Positions 27,692 to 38,638 of a stretch of DNA of 64,000 bases are shown here, one piece after another. The translations under genes and the position numbers were made by a program. The stretch spans positions 2,631,249 to 2,695,248 of the forward strand of contig NZ_LS999833.1 in the NCBI RefSeq assembly GCF_900537175.1, written 5' to 3'. The notes under the pieces were generated by a model, which saw only the letters and a list, made by a program, of their open reading frames with translations, was not told where the DNA came from and did not search any database. Within the stretch, counting starts at the first letter, position 1; the number at the start of each line of letters is the position of its first letter. Origin of the DNA: Lentilitoribacter sp. Alg239-R112. GTDB lineage: Bacteria; Pseudomonadota; Alphaproteobacteria; Rhizobiales; Rhizobiaceae.

Positions 27692-27906
27692 AACTGGCCC
27701 TCCATCCGACGAACTAGAGCACTCACATCTAAGGCTGCACTCAGCGCTGCAATATTGCAATTCGTGTACCTTTGAGAGTTCCCACTATAGTTCATAAACC
27801 ACAAAAAATGAAATCGAACTTGTTTTTTCTTCAATTACTCCAGCCGTTTAACACAATTTCTATCCGTGACTACTGGCCAGACTAAGTTATAATAGTGCAA
27901 ATGTAG

Positions 27907-30900
27907 TTAGTAGTCTTTCTCAAAGAAGATGCCCAATGATGACTTACCATCGGAGCCAACCGAACCACGTGCCGTCAAACTATCAGTGATATCGAGATTT
28001 ATTGTTGCCTCGGTTTCTTTACCCGCTTGCACACCCAGATACACATTATCAGAGATATATTTTCCTGCTTTGACGGCCGCATTACCTTGATCATCTTGCA
28101 CAATATCAACATCATCAAGACCAGTGCTTTTACGCAAACCATCAACAAGCGACGGACTATTTCCTCCGGTTAATTCACTTGCAACAGATGCAAGTTTTAC
28201 GATCTGAGCCGGAGATAGATCAGTCAAATTTCTGCCAAATATGATTTTGGCTAAAACTTCATCTTCAGGTAGTTCAGGGCTGGAAGAAAATGTTACTTTC
28301 AGGTCTGATGCGGTTCCACGTAATTGAATAGAAGCTAATGTGTCTCCTGCTTGCGTGGTCGCAACAAAGTTGAGTAACGGGTCCAAGTCACCCGCAAGCG
28401 TTATAGTTCCGCTCTGCAGGTCAAGACGTTGCCCTAACAGAGAAAGGCGTCCGCGACGTAGTGTAAAGCTTCCCAACGGTACGATATTATCGAGTGAACC
28501 GGAAAGGCCAAGACTGCCTCCAAGCTCTGCATCCAAACCACGACCTCTGACAAAGATTTGATTTGGAGCATTAATATTAAGTTGGAGTCTTATGCTTGCG
28601 CCCTGATTGCCAGTGTCTTTTTGCGGTGTTACAGCCTTAACTCGATCAAGTGTTTTTTGAACTTTTTTATCGGCATTAATATGCTCTATATCAACCAAGT
28701 TAATCTCTGAGGCAAAACTCTCTGGCACGACTATTTCTGTACGCCCGAGATTTAAATTCCCAGATAGTAAAGGTGTAGCTAGAAGGTCACCATTTATAAC
28801 AAGGTCGCCGTTCACACTTGTGTCAAACGTTTCACCATCACTGTACTTAGCCGAACGCATTTGAATGTTCAGGTTTGCAGGTAGTTGACCAGTTAACCCA
28901 ACACGACCACTGGCAGAAACAGAACCACCACTTGCAAAATTGCCGCTAAAAGTAACATCTGCTGATTTGGACTTATCAAGTTTCAAGCCAACCCGAACGC
29001 CATTTATGCGTAGATTTGACAGTGGGTCGACAATTGTTCCACCCTCCAGCGAGACCTGACCAGACGCATCAGGATTGTTCAACGAGCCTGACACCTTTGC
29101 TGAGAGCTGCGCTATTCCGCCTAATTGCGTGCCCCGATCGATTAGAAAAATATCGGCTATCTCGAGTGGCGCCGTACCATCAAGATTGATATCTAACCCA
29201 CTATCAGAAAGAGGGATTTTACCATTTGCATTTATCGCAAGCGCTTGTTTGTTCTGAATTCTAAAACTTGTCAGTGACACAACATTATTCGCAAAACCTC
29301 CATCACCCGAAAAGCTTAATGGAGAAAGCCCGAAACTCGTCATCTGACGAGTAGTTACACCCTGGCCATTAGCGTTGAATGCGATTTTGAGATTATCAGA
29401 TGATCCTGAAATCTTCGCACTTGCGCCCACGATACCATCTGCACCCAAACTTGCCTGCAATGCATTAGCTATATTCAGAGGCAGTGATTGCGCAATGATG
29501 TCAATATTAACCTGCTCATTTGCAATCCCTTTCACTTCAATAAATCCACCGCCAACGTTCAACTTAGTTGGCTCAATCTGAATAGATTTGCTTTGTAGTG
29601 TGATGCGGCTCTGAGAGGCCAGTGCGGCATTGGCTATATTTGATTTTAGTTCAAGTTCATCAATCAGAACCTCAGTTAAATCACCAACTTGAGTAACACT
29701 ACCAGACGTATTCACATGTGCCGAATTTCGCGCAAGTTCAGAGACCAATTCAAATTTGGTAAGCGAGCCTTCATTATCAATTCTAGCTGATAAGTTCTTT
29801 GCCTCAATACCCCCGACAACAATTCCCAGTGCACTAACAACTGCATCTACTTTGGGCTGGTTTAATAAATCTTGAGCCTTAAAATTAATATTGGCACTCG
29901 CAATTTCCAGAGCATCAACACGAAATGCGGCCGCACCAAATTCACCGCTTGCCGACTGTATATTATTGTTTGCTGCATTGAGTGTGAATTTACCATCAAT
30001 AGATCCAGATGCTTCAATCAACCCAAATGCTGCGATGGCTGAGATATCCTGACTTTTAATAGTAAGGTCAGACTGCATTAATCCCGTTGCTTTATTCCTT
30101 GCAAATCTGCCTTTGATATGGCTCTGCCCTACTTGAGCAATAAAGTCATCAAGACGAACTGCTATTTCATCCAACTCTAAATGACCACTTATGCTGACTG
30201 CATGTTTTGCCAAAGTCCCCCTCGATGAAAGCTGACCTTTAAGATCAGAACCATTTGTTTGGCCTTCAAATATTAAAGCCAGATCGCTCACGTCTTGCTT
30301 TGCAAGTCGACCATCTGGCAAACCAAGTACGACATTCAAATTGAATGGAGATTGCTCCCCAAGTAAATCGATATCTAATGCAGCCTGTCCTGACGAATCT
30401 TTATCAAGCACATTTATATCAATGATCTTCGCTTGGGCAGATAAATCAGCAACCTCACTCGATAGGTTGCCGTTGATCGTGACGTTCATCTGTCTATTTT
30501 TTAGTGATAATCCATCAACCACTAAACCATCTTTCCCACGTGCAACTTTGCCCGTTAGCTCTGTCGCACCTTGAAGCAACTGATCTAGTTGATCGGACCC
30601 ACTTTTCAGGTCTTCTCCACGCCCATCAATAGTCAGATTAAACCCGCGGCTAAAAGGCAGTACATCCCCATTAACTGCTAGTTTAACTGAACCATTCAAA
30701 TTAGTTTCGGTGACAGATGAAAAACTGTTTAGATCATCCGCCTCGACAGTAACATTCCCATTAAACGTATTATCAAAGAAGGCGCCGCTTGCGAGTAGCT
30801 TATATGTCTCGCCAAGAATATTGAAACGAGATATTTTGACAGGTGAGTTAGATTGCCAGTCACCATCAAATTGTAGCTTTATACTTCTGCCAATTGCCTC

Positions 30901-32199
30901 AGCCAACCCTTGATCAGGAGATGCAATTTCACTGGCCAATCCATCTACATCAAAACTAATTTCGCGCGTTTTGGTCTCATTTTCTGTCAAAATAGTGCCG
31001 AACGCATCTATCATCACATTCTTGATCGAAACATCCTTACTGGCATAGTCAATAAGATTGAGTTTACCATTCCAGATATTCTGCGATGTAGCATCATAAT
31101 TGATATCGAGACTGGCAGATTGAATAGTGCTTTTATTCGTATCATCCGGCAGTTGGAGCCGTTCACCGGAAGAACTGCCCAACTTGCCTTGCAATTTCAG
31201 CGCATTTAAAAAACCATCTGATGTCATGTTAGCACTTGCGAGTAACTTAACTGCACCAGAATTCAGATTTGAGTTTAGCAATCGAAATCCACCATCATTC
31301 AAAAATGCAAACTTCGCCTTCAACTCACTTTGCTCACCAAAAAAAGCACGTTGATTTTCGGGTAGTACTTTCGACAATGGACCATTTAAATTGGCACTAA
31401 CATGCAAACCGTCCTGAACATTTGCAAAATTGGCATTTCCATCCAAGATACGCTCATTCGCAACGTCAAATGCCAGAACAACTTCGAGTTCAGACAGAGG
31501 AGCGTTCCCTGCGATCTTCAATTTAAGAGGTGGCTTCTGAGGAATATTCATTAACGAGGCGATGATACCATTCTCTGGTTCACTCAGATCAACATCTAAA
31601 AATAACGTTTTGGCTTTACCCTCGTATCGCGCAATTGCCTTCAATTCACCGCCAATTTCATCCAGTCGATTAATTTCCAAATCGAGATCAAATGATCCCT
31701 CATCCAAGATCATTTTTCCGGCAATACTGACCTTAGATGCAAGGTCAATGACATCTGGGCCAAACTCAACCAACGGCAAATCCAGATCTTCCAGCAAAAC
31801 AGCAACTGGTAATTCCGGTATAGCAAATGAACCGCTTTCGGGTGCGGGCAAGCCTTCTTCGGGAAGAGGCTTACGAAGAATGTTAATTTTCTCGGCTTTT
31901 AATGTATCGACAACCAAACGTCCACGAAGCAAGGCCGATCGTGTCCAAACTAGTTTTGGTTTTGATATCTCAAGCCAAATACCGTCAGCATCCGATATTG
32001 TAATACTATCCAACGATACGTCCGATGATAAAGCCCCATCCAAACCGTTAAGTTTGATCTGATAGCTCGGTGATGATATTTGCTCTTCGACATATTTGAT
32101 GAGTGCAGAACGTTCATTATCCTGACTATATACAACAAGCACTCCAACCACTAACGTCGCCAACATTCCGATAAATGAGATAATCGCTTTTTTAATCAA
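27907..32199 (-). CDS. tamB: Translocation and assembly module protein TamB
   Basis: A 1430-residue protein with an N-terminal membrane anchor (IISFIGMLATLVVGVLVVY), a very long beta-helical body of repeated strand-rich segments, and a C-terminal DUF490/TamB domain with GRLSLLGQRLDLQSGTI, ILVKIIFGR-like VLAKIIFGRNL and a final beta-strand-rich end terminating in Phe-x-Lys-Asp-Tyr. TamB spans the periplasm from inner membrane to TamA and moves lipids and helps outer-membrane protein assembly. It starts with TTG at 32199, overlapping the tamA stop in TTGA, so translation is coupled. Identity is firm. Confidence 0.93.
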   Translation of the reverse strand: MIKKAIISFIGMLATLVVGVLVVYSQDNERSALIKYVEEQISSPSYQIKLNGLDGALSSDVSLDSITISDADGIWLEISKPKLVWTRSALLRGRLVVDTLKAEKINILRKPLPEEGLPAPESGSFAIPELPVAVLLEDLDLPLVEFGPDVIDLASKVSIAGKMILDEGSFDLDLEINRLDEIGGELKAIARYEGKAKTLFLDVDLSEPENGIIASLMNIPQKPPLKLKIAGNAPLSELEVVLAFDVANERILDGNANFANVQDGLHVSANLNGPLSKVLPENQRAFFGEQSELKAKFAFLNDGGFRLLNSNLNSGAVKLLASANMTSDGFLNALKLQGKLGSSSGERLQLPDDTNKSTIQSASLDINYDATSQNIWNGKLNLIDYASKDVSIKNVMIDAFGTILTENETKTREISFDVDGLASEIASPDQGLAEAIGRSIKLQFDGDWQSNSPVKISRFNILGETYKLLASGAFFDNTFNGNVTVEADDLNSFSSVTETNLNGSVKLAVNGDVLPFSRGFNLTIDGRGEDLKSGSDQLDQLLQGATELTGKVARGKDGLVVDGLSLKNRQMNVTINGNLSSEVADLSAQAKIIDINVLDKDSSGQAALDIDLLGEQSPFNLNVVLGLPDGRLAKQDVSDLALIFEGQTNGSDLKGQLSSRGTLAKHAVSISGHLELDEIAVRLDDFIAQVGQSHIKGRFARNKATGLMQSDLTIKSQDISAIAAFGLIEASGSIDGKFTLNAANNNIQSASGEFGAAAFRVDALEIASANINFKAQDLLNQPKVDAVVSALGIVVGGIEAKNLSARIDNEGSLTKFELVSELARNSAHVNTSGSVTQVGDLTEVLIDELELKSNIANAALASQSRITLQSKSIQIEPTKLNVGGGFIEVKGIANEQVNIDIIAQSLPLNIANALQASLGADGIVGASAKISGSSDNLKIAFNANGQGVTTRQMTSFGLSPLSFSGDGGFANNVVSLTSFRIQNKQALAINANGKIPLSDSGLDINLDGTAPLEIADIFLIDRGTQLGGIAQLSAKVSGSLNNPDASGQVSLEGGTIVDPLSNLRINGVRVGLKLDKSKSADVTFSGNFASGGSVSASGRVGLTGQLPANLNIQMRSAKYSDGETFDTSVNGDLVINGDLLATPLLSGNLNLGRTEIVVPESFASEINLVDIEHINADKKVQKTLDRVKAVTPQKDTGNQGASIRLQLNINAPNQIFVRGRGLDAELGGSLGLSGSLDNIVPLGSFTLRRGRLSLLGQRLDLQSGTITLAGDLDPLLNFVATTQAGDTLASIQLRGTASDLKVTFSSSPELPEDEVLAKIIFGRNLTDLSPAQIVKLASVASELTGGNSPSLVDGLRKSTGLDDVDIVQDDQGNAAVKAGKYISDNVYLGVQAGKETEATINLDITDSLTARGSVGSDGKSSLGIFFEKDY

Positions 32200-34115
32200 A
32201 ATGCCTGTCCTATACCGGCAAAAATACCAAATTTTGGATCACCACTTTTGGGATTAATTGGCACAGCAAGATCCACTCTAATAGGCCCTAACCCCGTGTA
32301 ATATCGCACACCAAGTCCGGCGCTTACTCGAAAATCTTGAGAAAAATCAATAATCGGATCTTTGCCAACAACGGCGGCATCCGTAAAGGCAACGACACCA
32401 AAACTATCGTTAAGCTTCTGTCGCAATTCCACGCTTGTTTCCAAAACTGAACGACCACCAGAAACATTGCCTGAATTGTCAGTTATACCAATATTGTTAA
32501 AGCCAAACCCGCGTGCTGATCCGCCTCCGCCGGCAAGATATAAGAAGTTTGTTGGCACTTCACTACGCGTAGGCCCAACAAGCGTCCCGATTTTGGCGCG
32601 AGCAGCCAATACCGTTTTTGCTTCTTTATCAACGGCATAATAGGCTCTTACTTCCGCATTTACCCGTGCACCTGCATTTTTAAATTTTGTTTCATAAAAC
32701 GGTTTGGCATCAAGTTTTGCGAAAATACCGTCCGTTGGTTCTATCTTGCTGTCTCGACCATCAAAGGTCACATTCCCGGTTAATCCCAGCGTTGAGAAAT
32801 TTCGTGTTCCGAAAGCATCTTTAAAGCGTGAATATTCGTAAAATCCACCGCCTTCGACGCTAATTTCATCAGTATATATATGAGATAGAACTGAAGAGCC
32901 GCCACCTGTTTCGCCTTCAAATGCAGTATTGAACTCTCGGGCAGCAAAGAGATTAGAAATCCATGTTGTGTTTGGTGTGAAGACGCCAGGCTTTGTAAAT
33001 GTGGCACCGAGTTTAAAGTCCAGTTGATTTACATTAAAGCTCGAACCTAGTCCCCCAATTTCACCCTCAACCCGAAGTCGCTCTGCTTTGCCCAACAGGT
33101 TTCTATGTAGCCAGAAAGCACTCAAGCCCACACCATCTGTAGATGAGAGCGTTGCTCCCAAACCTACTCGACGCGGTTTCTTTTCCTTAACTGACGCATT
33201 TATTGGTATCGAACCATCGGAGTTCATATTCTCACCAGTTTCAACTTTTCGAACTGAAAACACATCAAGCTTATCAAGGCGTTTCTTCGCACGTTCGATA
33301 TCATCAGGATCATATTCTTGGCCCGACCGCAAACCAATCATATATTCGATGAAATCCCGATCAACATTTTCCGCACCATCAACGGTAACGCCGCCATAAG
33401 TTGCTTTCAAACCTGGGTCGATACTCAGACTAACATTGAGTATATTCTCATCATGGTGGGCTTTCACACTTTGGGTGCCAATTTTGGCGTTCGGATATCC
33501 TTGCTGCCGCCAGCGCTCTATCTCAAACCGGGCAGCAGAGCCAACATGACCCGCTTTTGCAATATCCCCCGTGGCAACAAACAATGAAGTTGGTCGCTCA
33601 ACGATGTCACCTTTATCAGTGGTATCAGGTGCCTGATTGAAAATTTCGAACTTGCCAAACCGATAGATATTGCCGGAATCCACCTTGATTTGGACTGTAG
33701 AATTATTAGGAATCTCGTCACCGGGCTTCAGGTCAGAAGCTTGCCGTCCATTGACACGAATAGAAATCTCGCCACCGTAAAAACCTTCATTATAAAGGCC
33801 AGCCAATATTCGTCGATAATCGCCTTTCGCACGTGTAATCAATCCCGCAGCACCGGCAACTGCCTTATCCTCTCCTCGGACAAGCTCAGAGGTTGATTTT
33901 AAGGAGTTTTCCAAATCCTGGGAGGCAACACCATGGACAGTAAACTGAACGGTATAACTTTTTGGATCAATAACATCCGCGTTGTCACCCTCGGCATTTT
34001 TACAAGAACCACTTAAACAAAAGCCAAATAATTCCAGCGCACCGGCCTGGGGCAACGCTACAACATTGAGCATTATTATCCATGAGGCCAACATGGCCTT
34101 TCTGCTCTTCGTCAA
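32196..34115 (-). CDS. tamA: Outer-membrane assembly factor TamA (BamA/Omp85 family)
   Basis: An Omp85 protein of about 639 residues: three POTRA-type modules to about residue 300 (for example VTVDGAENVDRDFIEYMIG), then a 16-strand barrel starting at RRVGLGATLSSTDGVG and ending in Phe (GIFAGIGQAF), the usual barrel signature. I prefer TTG 34115, which has AAAGAGAA upstream and begins LTKSRKAMLASWIIM, a normal signal peptide; the longer GTG start at 34166 has no ribosome site. The mature N-terminus has a close cysteine pair (FCLSGSC). It is coupled to tamB. Confidence 0.9.
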   Translation of the reverse strand: MTKSRKAMLASWIIMLNVVALPQAGALELFGFCLSGSCKNAEGDNADVIDPKSYTVQFTVHGVASQDLENSLKSTSELVRGEDKAVAGAAGLITRAKGDYRRILAGLYNEGFYGGEISIRVNGRQASDLKPGDEIPNNSTVQIKVDSGNIYRFGKFEIFNQAPDTTDKGDIVERPTSLFVATGDIAKAGHVGSAARFEIERWRQQGYPNAKIGTQSVKAHHDENILNVSLSIDPGLKATYGGVTVDGAENVDRDFIEYMIGLRSGQEYDPDDIERAKKRLDKLDVFSVRKVETGENMNSDGSIPINASVKEKKPRRVGLGATLSSTDGVGLSAFWLHRNLLGKAERLRVEGEIGGLGSSFNVNQLDFKLGATFTKPGVFTPNTTWISNLFAAREFNTAFEGETGGGSSVLSHIYTDEISVEGGGFYEYSRFKDAFGTRNFSTLGLTGNVTFDGRDSKIEPTDGIFAKLDAKPFYETKFKNAGARVNAEVRAYYAVDKEAKTVLAARAKIGTLVGPTRSEVPTNFLYLAGGGGSARGFGFNNIGITDNSGNVSGGRSVLETSVELRQKLNDSFGVVAFTDAAVVGKDPIIDFSQDFRVSAGLGVRYYTGLGPIRVDLAVPINPKSGDPKFGIFAGIGQAF

Positions 34116-34205
34116 GTTGTTCTCTTTCCAAAAACGCTGGCATACAATTACGCATAATAAAAACACTAAAATTGTAGCCTAATCATGGTTTATATTTGAT
34201 GAATT

Positions 34206-34231
34206 ACACATCTGACGTCAACTTAATGTGT
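34206..34231. promoter_or_regulatory. Nested palindrome upstream of tamA
   Basis: ACACAT and ATGTGT arms flank a perfect TGACGTCA palindrome. It lies about 90 bases upstream of the chosen tamA start and just past the MFS gene. A regulator cannot be named; the site may simply be chance. Confidence 0.2.
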
Positions 34232-34296
34232 TTCAATACGAAAATTATTTCTAAGAAAGTGAGTATTTGTCTCGAATATATGAAACATGACACCAG

Positions 34297-35493
34297 CTAC
34301 ATTCTACTCTTTTCATACCTATAAAGCTTAAGCATAGACCAAGTACCTACAAACGGACCTAAGGCCAGGATAGAAAATGTCCAGCGCCAACTGCCAAATA
34401 TGTTGGCTAAATGCGGCATCAACCAAACCACGAAAATGGTGATAGCAAAGCCTACACCCATCTGAAACGCCAATGCTGTTCCAATAAATGATGTGTCAGC
34501 ATTTTCACTTACCGATGCCGAAAATTGAGCGCTGTCAGCAACAACAGTGAAACCCCAAATTATTGCCACAACAAAAAACAGCCATGCTGGGCCATCAAAA
34601 AATACGCCGATCAAAATCGCACAACTGCCAGAGATAATCATACATCCGGCAGTCGTCAGGCTTCTTCCAATTTTATCTGCAACAACACCAGCGATAACAC
34701 AACTCGGAGCACCCAACGCGACCACACAAAACGTTAATACTGACGCATTCCAATCGGAAACCATGCTTTGTTTTGCAGCGATAGCGTAAGATAAAAACCA
34801 CGCCCACATTGCATATAACTCCCACATATGGCCGAAATACCCAATGTTCGCGAGCATAACAGGCCTATCTCTTAACATTCGGCCTAGTTGACGAGGATTA
34901 ACCTTAGCTGGCGCAGGTTTATGCGGACCCTCTTGCAACAAAGCGATGAAGATTACTGATCCTACTATGCAGCCAAGTGTACTAACCACAATGACCGATT
35001 GCCAATCGAACCCAAATTCGACAGCGCGAATGAAATGCGGCAGAGCAGAACCTAGGGTAAGCGCCCCAACCATTGTTCCCATTGCAAGCCCTCTGCCCCT
35101 GATAAACCAACTTGCTATAAATTTCATGGCAGGTGGATAGACACCCGACAACGCAATACCCGTTAAAAACCTCGACACGATAATCCACGTCGTACCTGGC
35201 TCCAACAAAATGATTGCGTTCGCAAGGCCCGCGCACAGCGCAGAGCATGCCATCAACCTTTGCGGGCGAACAACATCGGCCAATGATAAAATACTGGCAC
35301 TAAGAGCCCCAACTACAAAACCTGCCTGTACGCCATTTGTAAGCCATGCCAGCTCACTTGCATTTAAATTGAACGCGTCCTGAAGATCGGGAATAATAGC
35401 CGTTGCTGAAAACCAGGTTGTCAATGTGAGAATAACGCCCAAAGCGGTAATTCCCATCACGATCCATTTGTTCTTCTCTTGATGTGTTGCCAT
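34297..35493 (-). CDS. Major facilitator superfamily transporter
   Basis: A 398-residue transporter with about twelve membrane helices. The start is ATG 35493 (MATHQEKNKW), which has AGAGGAG eight bases upstream; the open frame extends to 35571 but that part is not membrane-like. A long cytoplasmic loop near residue 190 (EGPHKPAPAKVN) separates the two six-helix halves, and GVVADKIGRSLTTAG is an MFS loop motif in the second half. The substrate cannot be determined. It stands alone between tamA and the reductase gene. Confidence 0.85.
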   Translation of the reverse strand: MATHQEKNKWIVMGITALGVILTLTTWFSATAIIPDLQDAFNLNASELAWLTNGVQAGFVVGALSASILSLADVVRPQRLMACSALCAGLANAIILLEPGTTWIIVSRFLTGIALSGVYPPAMKFIASWFIRGRGLAMGTMVGALTLGSALPHFIRAVEFGFDWQSVIVVSTLGCIVGSVIFIALLQEGPHKPAPAKVNPRQLGRMLRDRPVMLANIGYFGHMWELYAMWAWFLSYAIAAKQSMVSDWNASVLTFCVVALGAPSCVIAGVVADKIGRSLTTAGCMIISGSCAILIGVFFDGPAWLFFVVAIIWGFTVVADSAQFSASVSENADTSFIGTALAFQMGVGFAITIFVVWLMPHLANIFGSWRWTFSILALGPFVGTWSMLKLYRYEKSRM

Positions 35494-35614
35494 CAAAAAG
35501 GCTCCTCTGAGCCAAAAGGCCTCACGGTTAATTCCGCAGACCATAAAGGTATCGATCGATGCGTCAATCAAACAAAGATGAAAATAGATAACACTTTTGA
35601 GAGCAATAACTGGT

Positions 35615-36820
35615 CTACATCAAAGACTTCAGATCTGTTTCTGGATTTGCGATCAGCACCGGATCGGGTGATTTTCCATTTTCTATCAAGCGTCTTCCAA
35701 TCATAAATTCGCGAGGCGCATTCATGGCATCCACAGCCAAAAGCGTCTCACCCGCATAATACCAATGCGATATGGATTGAGGTTGCGCATTACTGCGTAC
35801 AACAACACGGTCAAAACCCGTATTTAGTCCAGCAATTTGTAATTTAATATCAAACTGGTCAGACCAGAACCATGGCTTGGCAACATATTCTGTCTGCGCA
35901 CCCATAATATTCCCAGCAATCGCTTCTGCTTGGCCAATTGCATTGGGGACACTCTCAAGTCGTATGCGTTTATCATTAAATGGAAATGAAGCACAATCTC
36001 CCGCTGCCCAAATATGGGGATGAGATGTGCGGCCAAACGCATCCGTCTCAATGCCATTTTCAATTTTAATACCGACATCTTCAGCCAAAGTAATATTAGG
36101 GCGAATGCCAATACCCACAAGGACAAAATCTACATCGAGTGTCTCGCCATTCGAAAGTTCAGCACCATGTACACTGCCCTCTCCAATTAATCTGTTCAAA
36201 CCAACACCCTCATGGATCGTCACACCATGACTTTGATGAAGCTGACGAAAATAATCGGATGTTTCAGGTGCCGCTACGCGCTGTAGGATGCGATCAGCCA
36301 TCTCTACAACAGTGACATCAAGGCCTTTCTTCGCAGATACCGCTGCGGCTTCCAATCCGATGTAACCACCTCCGACTATCAAAACCTTATGTCCTTCGAC
36401 AAACTCGGGCGCCATAGCATCAATGTCAGCAAGTGTCCGGATGGAATAAACTCTTTGTAGTGAACCACCCATCGACGTTGGCAGTGCAATTGGTGACGAC
36501 CCAGTCGTCAAAATCAACTCATCATAATTTAATGTCTCATCGCCAACACAAACAACTTGCTTAGCTGGGTCCATCGACTTTACCGTTGCTCCTAAAATAA
36601 GGCGAATATTATTGTCTTCATAACTAGCCTTCGGCTTTAATAACAATCGATCTGTTTCCAGCTCACCGAGCAGATAGGCTTTTGATAATGGCGGCCTTTG
36701 GTAGGGCGCATATGCCTCTTCACCAATAAGTGTAATGGAACCCTCATAACCAAGTGCGCGAAGTTTGAATGCCGCAGAGCTACCAGCTTGCCCAGCTCCA
36801 ATGATAATAATATTGCTCAT
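35615..36820 (-). CDS. FAD-dependent ferredoxin/rubredoxin reductase-type oxidoreductase
   Basis: A 401-residue flavoprotein. FAD-binding GAGQAGSSAA at the N-terminus, the conserved YQRPPLSKAYL, an NAD(P)H-binding VGGGYIGLEAAA near 155 and the second FAD motif AAGDCASFPF near 275 fit the family of putidaredoxin or rhodocoxin reductases that feed electrons to P450 or dioxygenase systems. No ferredoxin, rubredoxin or oxygenase gene is adjacent, so the partner is unknown. A C-terminal reductase domain ends at the stop. Single-gene unit. Confidence 0.9.
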   Translation of the reverse strand: MSNIIIIGAGQAGSSAAFKLRALGYEGSITLIGEEAYAPYQRPPLSKAYLLGELETDRLLLKPKASYEDNNIRLILGATVKSMDPAKQVVCVGDETLNYDELILTTGSSPIALPTSMGGSLQRVYSIRTLADIDAMAPEFVEGHKVLIVGGGYIGLEAAAVSAKKGLDVTVVEMADRILQRVAAPETSDYFRQLHQSHGVTIHEGVGLNRLIGEGSVHGAELSNGETLDVDFVLVGIGIRPNITLAEDVGIKIENGIETDAFGRTSHPHIWAAGDCASFPFNDKRIRLESVPNAIGQAEAIAGNIMGAQTEYVAKPWFWSDQFDIKLQIAGLNTGFDRVVVRSNAQPQSISHWYYAGETLLAVDAMNAPREFMIGRRLIENGKSPDPVLIANPETDLKSLM

Positions 36821-36974
36821 CCGTAGTAATAGCCTCTAGATTTCGACATATTCGTCATCGTTCGTAATACACATAACTATTTGCAAGAAAATATATGTTC
36901 GGCAACAAAAACCGCAGAACTTTTATAAGCTCCACGGTCTTTATCACAGAAACAAGTTTAGTGTTGAGGTGTAA

Positions 36975-37751
36975 TCATAGTCCCCATTTTGCGGCAGTCG
37001 CCTCAAAGAAGCCTTGTGTTTTTTTCAACTCAATCCAACTGTTGATGTAGTTAATCCAAACCTGGTCATCTTGCGGCAAAAGCATAGCAATAGGTGTAGG
37101 TGCACGTGCTGTCGATACACCGATTTGACGTAAATTCGGGAACTTCGTCAACAATGTAGAACCTTCAATATTCGACGTGATGAAGACATCTGACCGGCCA
37201 GACAAAACTTCTTGGAAACCGCGCGCAGGCGCTTCAACAACCGTGATCTCTGAATCAGGGAACCATTCACGAACGCTTTTTTCAAATGTCGTACCAAGCG
37301 TTGTTGCTACCTTCACATCGCCTTTATTGATTGAATCCCAGCCACTAAAACGAGCCGCTTTATCATCAGTCGTAAAAGGCAGGATTTCAACAGAAATGTA
37401 GCTATGTGAATAACCCGCAGCTTTCAAGCGCGATGGGCTAATTGAGGCAGAACCTGTTGCATGATAGTTGCCGGCAACAACACCATTGACCAGTGTTTTC
37501 CAATCTGTTGGCACAAATTCAAGCTCAACGCCCAAATCTGCCGCAAGTTGCGTCATAACATCAATATCATAACCTTTATAGGAATTAGTTGCTGGATCAC
37601 GAACCGACATCGGATTCCAGTCGCCAGTCGTCCCGATTTTCAAGACACCATTGCTCAGGATATCATTCAGTGCTGATTGAGCATTAGCAGGTCCGGCCAT
37701 TGCAAAAGTGATGCAGGCCAGCGCTAGACCCAATCGTTTCATTAATCGCAT
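36975..37751 (-). CDS. Amino-acid ABC transporter substrate-binding protein
   Basis: A 258-residue periplasmic family-3 binding protein with signal peptide ending near GPANAQS. The mature start NGVLKIGTTGDWNPMS and GYDIDVMTQLAADLGVELEFVPT are characteristic. The sequence also resembles PheC-type cyclohexadienyl dehydratases, which share this fold, but the divergent neighbour genes encode a matching ATPase and permease, so a transport role is more likely. It is transcribed away from them across a 133-base promoter region. Confidence 0.87.
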   Translation of the reverse strand: MRLMKRLGLALACITFAMAGPANAQSALNDILSNGVLKIGTTGDWNPMSVRDPATNSYKGYDIDVMTQLAADLGVELEFVPTDWKTLVNGVVAGNYHATGSASISPSRLKAAGYSHSYISVEILPFTTDDKAARFSGWDSINKGDVKVATTLGTTFEKSVREWFPDSEITVVEAPARGFQEVLSGRSDVFITSNIEGSTLLTKFPNLRQIGVSTARAPTPIAMLLPQDDQVWINYINSWIELKKTQGFFEATAAKWGL

Positions 37752-37884
37752 AATATCGATTCCTCTTTAAATAACTTTTTGTTTATTTGCATTGTCGCAT
37801 TATCTCACTACGAGTTCTATTTTGTATAGCTTTACATGAAAATCAAGTAACAATAACGCTAGCCGACATTTCGAGGAGAGCACC

Positions 37885-38628
37885 ATGTCAGAAAATGAAC
37901 TAGCAATTGAGATTTCGGCGTTGAACAAGTGGTACGGTGATTTTCAAGCACTAAAAGATGTGAATCTAACTGTTGCAAATGGCGAACGCATAGTCGTTTG
38001 TGGCCCTTCTGGCTCTGGAAAATCTACATTAATCAGATGTGTAAACTCTTTAGAAGAACGCGATTCTGGAAAAATTGTAGTCGATGGAATTGAGATGAAG
38101 TGTCAAACTTCAGTAAATGAGATACGTTCTGAAGTCGGTATGGTTTTTCAACAGTTTAATCTCTTTCCTCATCTAACAATATTAGAGAACCTAACACTCG
38201 GTCCGATCAAAGCACGTGGAATGTCCAAAACTGATGCTGAAGAACGAGCCATGAAATATCTCGAACGAGTGCGCATTCCTGATCAAGCACACAAAAGGCC
38301 AGCGGCTCTGTCTGGTGGACAACAACAACGTGTCGCAATCGCAAGATCTTTATGTATGGAACCAAAGATCATGCTTTTTGATGAACCAACATCTTCACTT
38401 GATCCTGAAATGATTTCAGAAGTGTTAGACGTGATTGTAGATCTTGCTGAAGAGGGAATGACAATGATCTGTGTTACACACGAGATGGGCTTCGCGCGCC
38501 GTGCCGCTGACAGAATGATTTTTATGGATTATGGCGAGATCATAGAAACGGGAACACCGGAACAATTTTTTGAAGCACCTAAAACAGAGCGCTGCAAGCA
38601 GTTCTTGAGCCAGATTTTGCAACACTAG
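37885..38628 (+). CDS. Polar amino-acid ABC transporter ATP-binding protein
   Basis: A 247-residue ATPase of the GlnQ/ArtP/HisP family: Walker [11 protein letters not shown]-loop [13 protein letters not shown], signature LSGGQQQRV, Walker [14 protein letters not shown] and switch [17 protein letters not shown] lies 7 bases upstream of ATG 37885. It is followed 10 bases later by the permease gene and is divergent from the binding-protein gene. Confidence 0.95.
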   Translation: MSENELAIEISALNKWYGDFQALKDVNLTVANGERIVVCGPSGSGKSTLIRCVNSLEERDSGKIVVDGIEMKCQTSVNEIRSEVGMVFQQFNLFPHLTILENLTLGPIKARGMSKTDAEERAMKYLERVRIPDQAHKRPAALSGGQQQRVAIARSLCMEPKIMLFDEPTSSLDPEMISEVLDVIVDLAEEGMTMICVTHEMGFARRAADRMIFMDYGEIIETGTPEQFFEAPKTERCKQFLSQILQH

Positions 38629-38638
38629 GTACAACCCA

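Noticed and set aside
31562..32062. 166-residue plus-strand frame opposite tamB
   Set aside because: Serine-rich shadow of the tamB coding strand with no independent support.
36975..37751. Assignment as cyclohexadienyl dehydratase (PheC)
   Set aside because: The fold and N-terminal motifs are similar, but the divergent matching ATPase and permease genes make a transport-binding protein more likely; recorded as an alternative only.
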